Assembly: GCA_027064745.1 (NCBI GenBank)
Contig: JAMOPD010000339.1
Location: 1 to 7,633 of the forward strand
Origin: Thermococcaceae archaeon
Lineage (GTDB): Archaea; Methanobacteriota_B; Thermococci; Thermococcales; Thermococcaceae
Direction: 5' to 3'
Length of the DNA stretch: 7,633 nt
The position numbers and the translations under genes are program-made. Below the pieces are notes generated by a model, which saw nothing but the letters and a program-made list of their open reading frames with translations, had not been told where the DNA came from and searched no databases. Position 1 is the stretch's first letter. Each line of letters begins with the position of its first letter. Below are positions 5,455 through 7,633 of the stretch, piece by piece.

Positions 5455-7070
5455 ATGCGTCTCACAGTAGTAATAATCTCTGCAGTTTTAATAGTCATAC
5501 TTCTAACTTACACTCCGTTAACAGTTTTCAAGGGCATCAAATTCTCAGAGGTAGACAATGTTTTCGAGCAGAGTAGTTCAGTGAGTGGTGCAGCTGTCAG
5601 GATAAGCCTTGATATAGCCTTTGATGGATGGAATGCCACCATTAACGGAATTGAGGATATAAAACTTTCTCTCAACTCTCCAGCACACCTCGCCATGCTC
5701 ATTGAAAGCTCCCCAGTCCTCAACATGAGCATTGAGAGGATTGAAGTCTATGGTGCAGAAGTGACCATTAGAGGCTTACATTACGGAGAGCATAAACTTC
5801 TGCTTCTTGACATAACCCCTGTTCAGCGAATTAAGCTCTTCTACATCTCAAGATACCAGCCCATGCTCGATATTAACATGCGAGATCCTATTGGATGGCA
5901 CATGAAATCAACAGAAAAATACTTCTACCTCCCTCCTGAAGCATTTATGCCAATTCCCAAGCTGAAGGGAAACTTTACAGTTACAGCCAAGGTAATTTCA
6001 TATCCCCCACCTTATACCCTCGCAGGTATCATAAAGATTGCCGAGAGGAAATACAGGCCTTTCCTTCCAGAGAAGAGCAGCGGCGGTGAGAAATTATACA
6101 TTCTGCTGGGAAGATGGGGGGTGTATAGGAAAACAGTCAAAATCGATGGCAGAAATGTGAAGGTAATAGCGCTCACCGATGAAGGAAACGTGACGAATGA
6201 GCTTGCAAAAATCATTGAGGTTTATTCCTCATACCTTACCCCTATGATGAGCTGATTTACATAAGATTTAAGGGGCATCGGAGCGAATATGAGGGATATG
6301 GACTCTACGGTGGAGCGCTGGGAACTCAATTCAAAAAGGTCATCCCGCATGAGGTTGCCCACAACTGGTTTGCCATGTATGCCAACCTTGGAATCCTCAA
6401 TGAGCCCTTTGCCGTTTACACATCCTCTCTCTACAGCTTAAGCCCTGAACAGCTTGACAAATGGGAGGCATTATGTCTCAGCTCAAAGGATGAAACACCA
6501 ATAAGCAAGATAAAGACTGTTAACAGAGATCAGTTCATCAACCTTTACTACCGCGGCGGCTTCGCTCTCCGCTCCCTCCAGTTTGTCATAGGGAATGAAA
6601 CCTTTTTCAAAGGGCTCAGGAAGCTCCTTAAGGTGTGCCATGTCAAGAACTGCACCGATATGGATAAAACTTTAAACCTAATCAGAGAAATATTTGAAAA
6701 CATAAGTGGGCAAAGGTTAGACTGGTTTTTCAAAGAGTGGTTTTACACAGCTGACTATCCGAATTTCACGGTTTCCAGCCTAAAGCTCACTCAAAGCAGC
6801 CTGACACTGAACATAACTGAAAATAAGGGCTTTGCAATGCCTCTTGAAGTTGAAATTATAACATCTAAGGAAAACATTACAAAAAGAATTTTCCTCAACG
6901 GTTCTTCGGTGCTGAGCGTTGAAACTGAAGGAAAGCCGTTGATGGTGATTCTTGACCCACATGACTGGGTTGTAAATGTGAACGGCTCGGCATATAGAGT
7001 AAACTGGGAATTTGAAAAGACGGAAAGGAAAGAGAAATGGATTGATGGTGTTAAAATCGTCATTAACTAG
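5455..7070 (+). pseudogene. M1-like (gluzincin) exported metallopeptidase, interrupted by a -1 frameshift
   Basis: Joined across one missing base near 6240, the two frames give about 538 residues resembling M1-family aminopeptidases but shorter. Residues 1-22 are a hydrophobic signal or anchor (MRLTVVIISAVLIVILLTYT), and many N-x-S/T sequons suggest the protein faces outward. The first frame ends in TGA at 6253-6255 after SSYLTPMMS. The second, open from 6219, reads PYDELIYIRF, then HEVAHNWF (H299, E300, H303), NEPFAVY (E317, likely third zinc ligand), YYRGGFALRSL (Tyr365, in the place of the M1 catalytic tyrosine) and LDWFFKEWFYTADYPNFTV, a typical M1 segment before the C-terminal beta domain. 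The GxMEN substrate motif is not seen. ATG 5440 and 5446 are possible starts; 5455 is preferred because it lies about 26 bases from the TATA box. It may be a true pseudogene, a sequencing error, or less likely a programmed frameshift. Confidence 0.8.
6237..6245 (+). other. Frameshift site in the peptidase gene (C4 run)
   Basis: Frame 1 reads L-T-P-M-M-S-stop; the frame open downstream (codons starting at 6240) reads P-Y-D-E-L. The run CCCC at 6239-6242 is the likely point: one extra C would give T-P-Y-D-E-L without interruption. The downstream frame is open only from 6219 (TGA at 6216-6218), so the shift must fall between 6219 and 6252. Confidence 0.75.
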
Positions 7071-7085
7071 CCTCTCTCAGCACAG

Positions 7086-7102
7086 TCTTTTCTGCTCTTT
7101 TC
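7086..7102 (+). terminator. Probable oligo-T terminator after the peptidase gene
   Basis: Two T4 runs (7088-7091 and 7098-7101) in a pyrimidine-rich stretch lie 15-30 bases after the stop at 7070, in the 42-base gap before the convergent Elp3 gene. Oligo-T tracts are the usual archaeal termination signal. Confidence 0.45.
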
Positions 7103-7112
7103 AAAGTCTGTA

Positions 7113-7633
7113 TTAGTCCCTATCGAGTCTTTTCGCCACGTAAGGCCCGTTCTTCCGGTAACCGAACTTCCGGTAGTAGTTCCTAACGCCGACACCGCTG
7201 ATGACGAGCATCTTCTTAACGTCAAACTCCTCGCGAGCAATTCTCTCCGCCTCGGCCAGCAGTTCCCTTCCGTAACCGCGGTGCTGCCACTCATACTTAG
7301 GTTTCTCCCCAATCGGCACGAGCGGGCCGTAAACGTGGAGCTCCCTGACTATGGCTGAGGGACAGCAGTTTATCTCCTTCCTGTGGGCCTTCTCGCTCGG
7401 AATTCTAAGCCTGAGGAAGCCTATGAGTATGTCGTTCTTGACGTCCTCGAAGCTGAGGAATATCTCCCTTCCGCCAGCGGCATTGTAGTCCTCGCGGAGG
7501 AGCTTTATGTGCTCGACCTCGGGCTGGATTCCGAACTTCTCCATCATGTGGCCGACTTCCCTAAAGCGAATCTCCCTCGGCCTTATACCGCGCTTTATCA
7601 GCTCGTTGAAGACGAGCTGGCCCAAGTTGGAGT
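7113..7633 (-). CDS. elp3: Elp3 tRNA uridine-34 modification enzyme, C-terminal GNAT domain (runs off right edge)
   Basis: Elp3 combines a radical-SAM domain with an acetyl-CoA-using GNAT domain to make the carboxymethyl group at C5 of wobble uridine in tRNA. Only the last 173 codons are here; the N-terminal radical-SAM domain lies beyond 7633. The frame is open to the edge ([15 protein letters not shown]), so the TTG at 7625 is not a start. Recognisable pieces are IRFREVGH (Elp3 IRCREVG region, with Phe in place of the common Cys), the linker with [15 protein letters not shown], the acetyl-CoA loop [10 protein letters not shown], and the closing [18 protein letters not shown] typical of Elp3. 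It converges on the peptidase gene with 42 bases between stops. G+C is higher than in the genes to its left. A free-standing acetyltransferase is unlikely because the upstream frame continues with Elp3-like sequence. Confidence 0.93.
   Translation of the reverse strand, partial: SNLGQLVFNELIKRGIRPREIRFREVGHMMEKFGIQPEVEHIKLLREDYNAAGGREIFLSFEDVKNDILIGFLRLRIPSEKAHRKEINCCPSAIVRELHVYGPLVPIGEKPKYEWQHRGYGRELLAEAERIAREEFDVKKMLVISGVGVRNYYRKFGYRKNGPYVAKRLDRD

Noticed and set aside
6235..6243. Canonical -1 slippery heptamer at the peptidase frameshift
   Set aside because: The codons CTT ACC CCT do not fit X-XXY-YYZ, and the Thr tRNA would re-pair poorly with TAC, so programmed frameshifting is less likely than a lost C.
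6253..6264. Stop-codon readthrough or selenocysteine at the peptidase TGA
   Set aside because: The same frame meets TAA three codons later (6262-6264), so readthrough would not reach the HEVAH region; only a frame change does.
1..7633. CRISPR array, tRNA, rRNA, insertion sequence or attachment site
   Set aside because: I saw no regularly spaced repeats, cloverleaf-like sequence, transposase motif or terminal inverted repeats on reading either strand.

Overview
This window comes from a hyperthermophilic archaeon of the Thermococcales (Thermococcus/Pyrococcus group). The evidence is the archaeal gene order secF-secD, a bacterial/archaeal-type class 1 AdoMet decarboxylase, a KaiC-like ATPase resembling Pyrococcus horikoshii PH0284 (UPF0273), an Elp3 C-terminus, GGTGA-type Shine-Dalgarno sites, and A/T-rich TATA boxes that often sit about 25 bases from a start codon.

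Layout, left to right. (1) 1-1712, minus strand: secF followed by secD, overlapping by ATGA; secD runs off the left edge. They form the SecDF membrane complex assisting Sec protein export. (2) 1880-2299, plus strand: speH/speD, S-adenosylmethionine decarboxylase for polyamine synthesis, divergent from secF. (3) 2301-3601, minus strand: a two-gene operon of a KaiC-like RecA-fold ATPase and a helix-turn-helix/coiled-coil protein. It meets speH tail to tail with one base between the stop codons. (4) 3741-5400, minus strand: a Nip7-like PUA-domain RNA-binding protein, a six-helix membrane protein of unknown function, and a cysteine-rich YkgJ-type metal-cluster protein. (5) 5455-7070, plus strand: a secreted or membrane-anchored M1-like (gluzincin) metallopeptidase whose frame is broken by one base near 6240, just before the HEVAH zinc site. 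Either half read alone would look like an unrelated hypothetical protein. (6) 7113-7633, minus strand: the C-terminal GNAT half of Elp3, the tRNA wobble-uridine modifying enzyme, running off the right edge.

The points most worth following are these: the interrupted peptidase and its unusually short zinc-ligand spacing; a nearly symmetric TATA element at about 5428 placed to drive two divergent genes as leaderless mRNAs; the KaiC/HTH operon with a 10-bp-spaced direct repeat over its predicted transcription start; and a base-composition mosaic in which 2301-3601 and 7113-7633 are clearly richer in G+C than the rest.

Most genes here are housekeeping genes. I see no CRISPR array, insertion sequence, tRNA or rRNA. 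The KaiC/HTH pair is the best candidate for an incompletely described system, but its function cannot be read from sequence alone.
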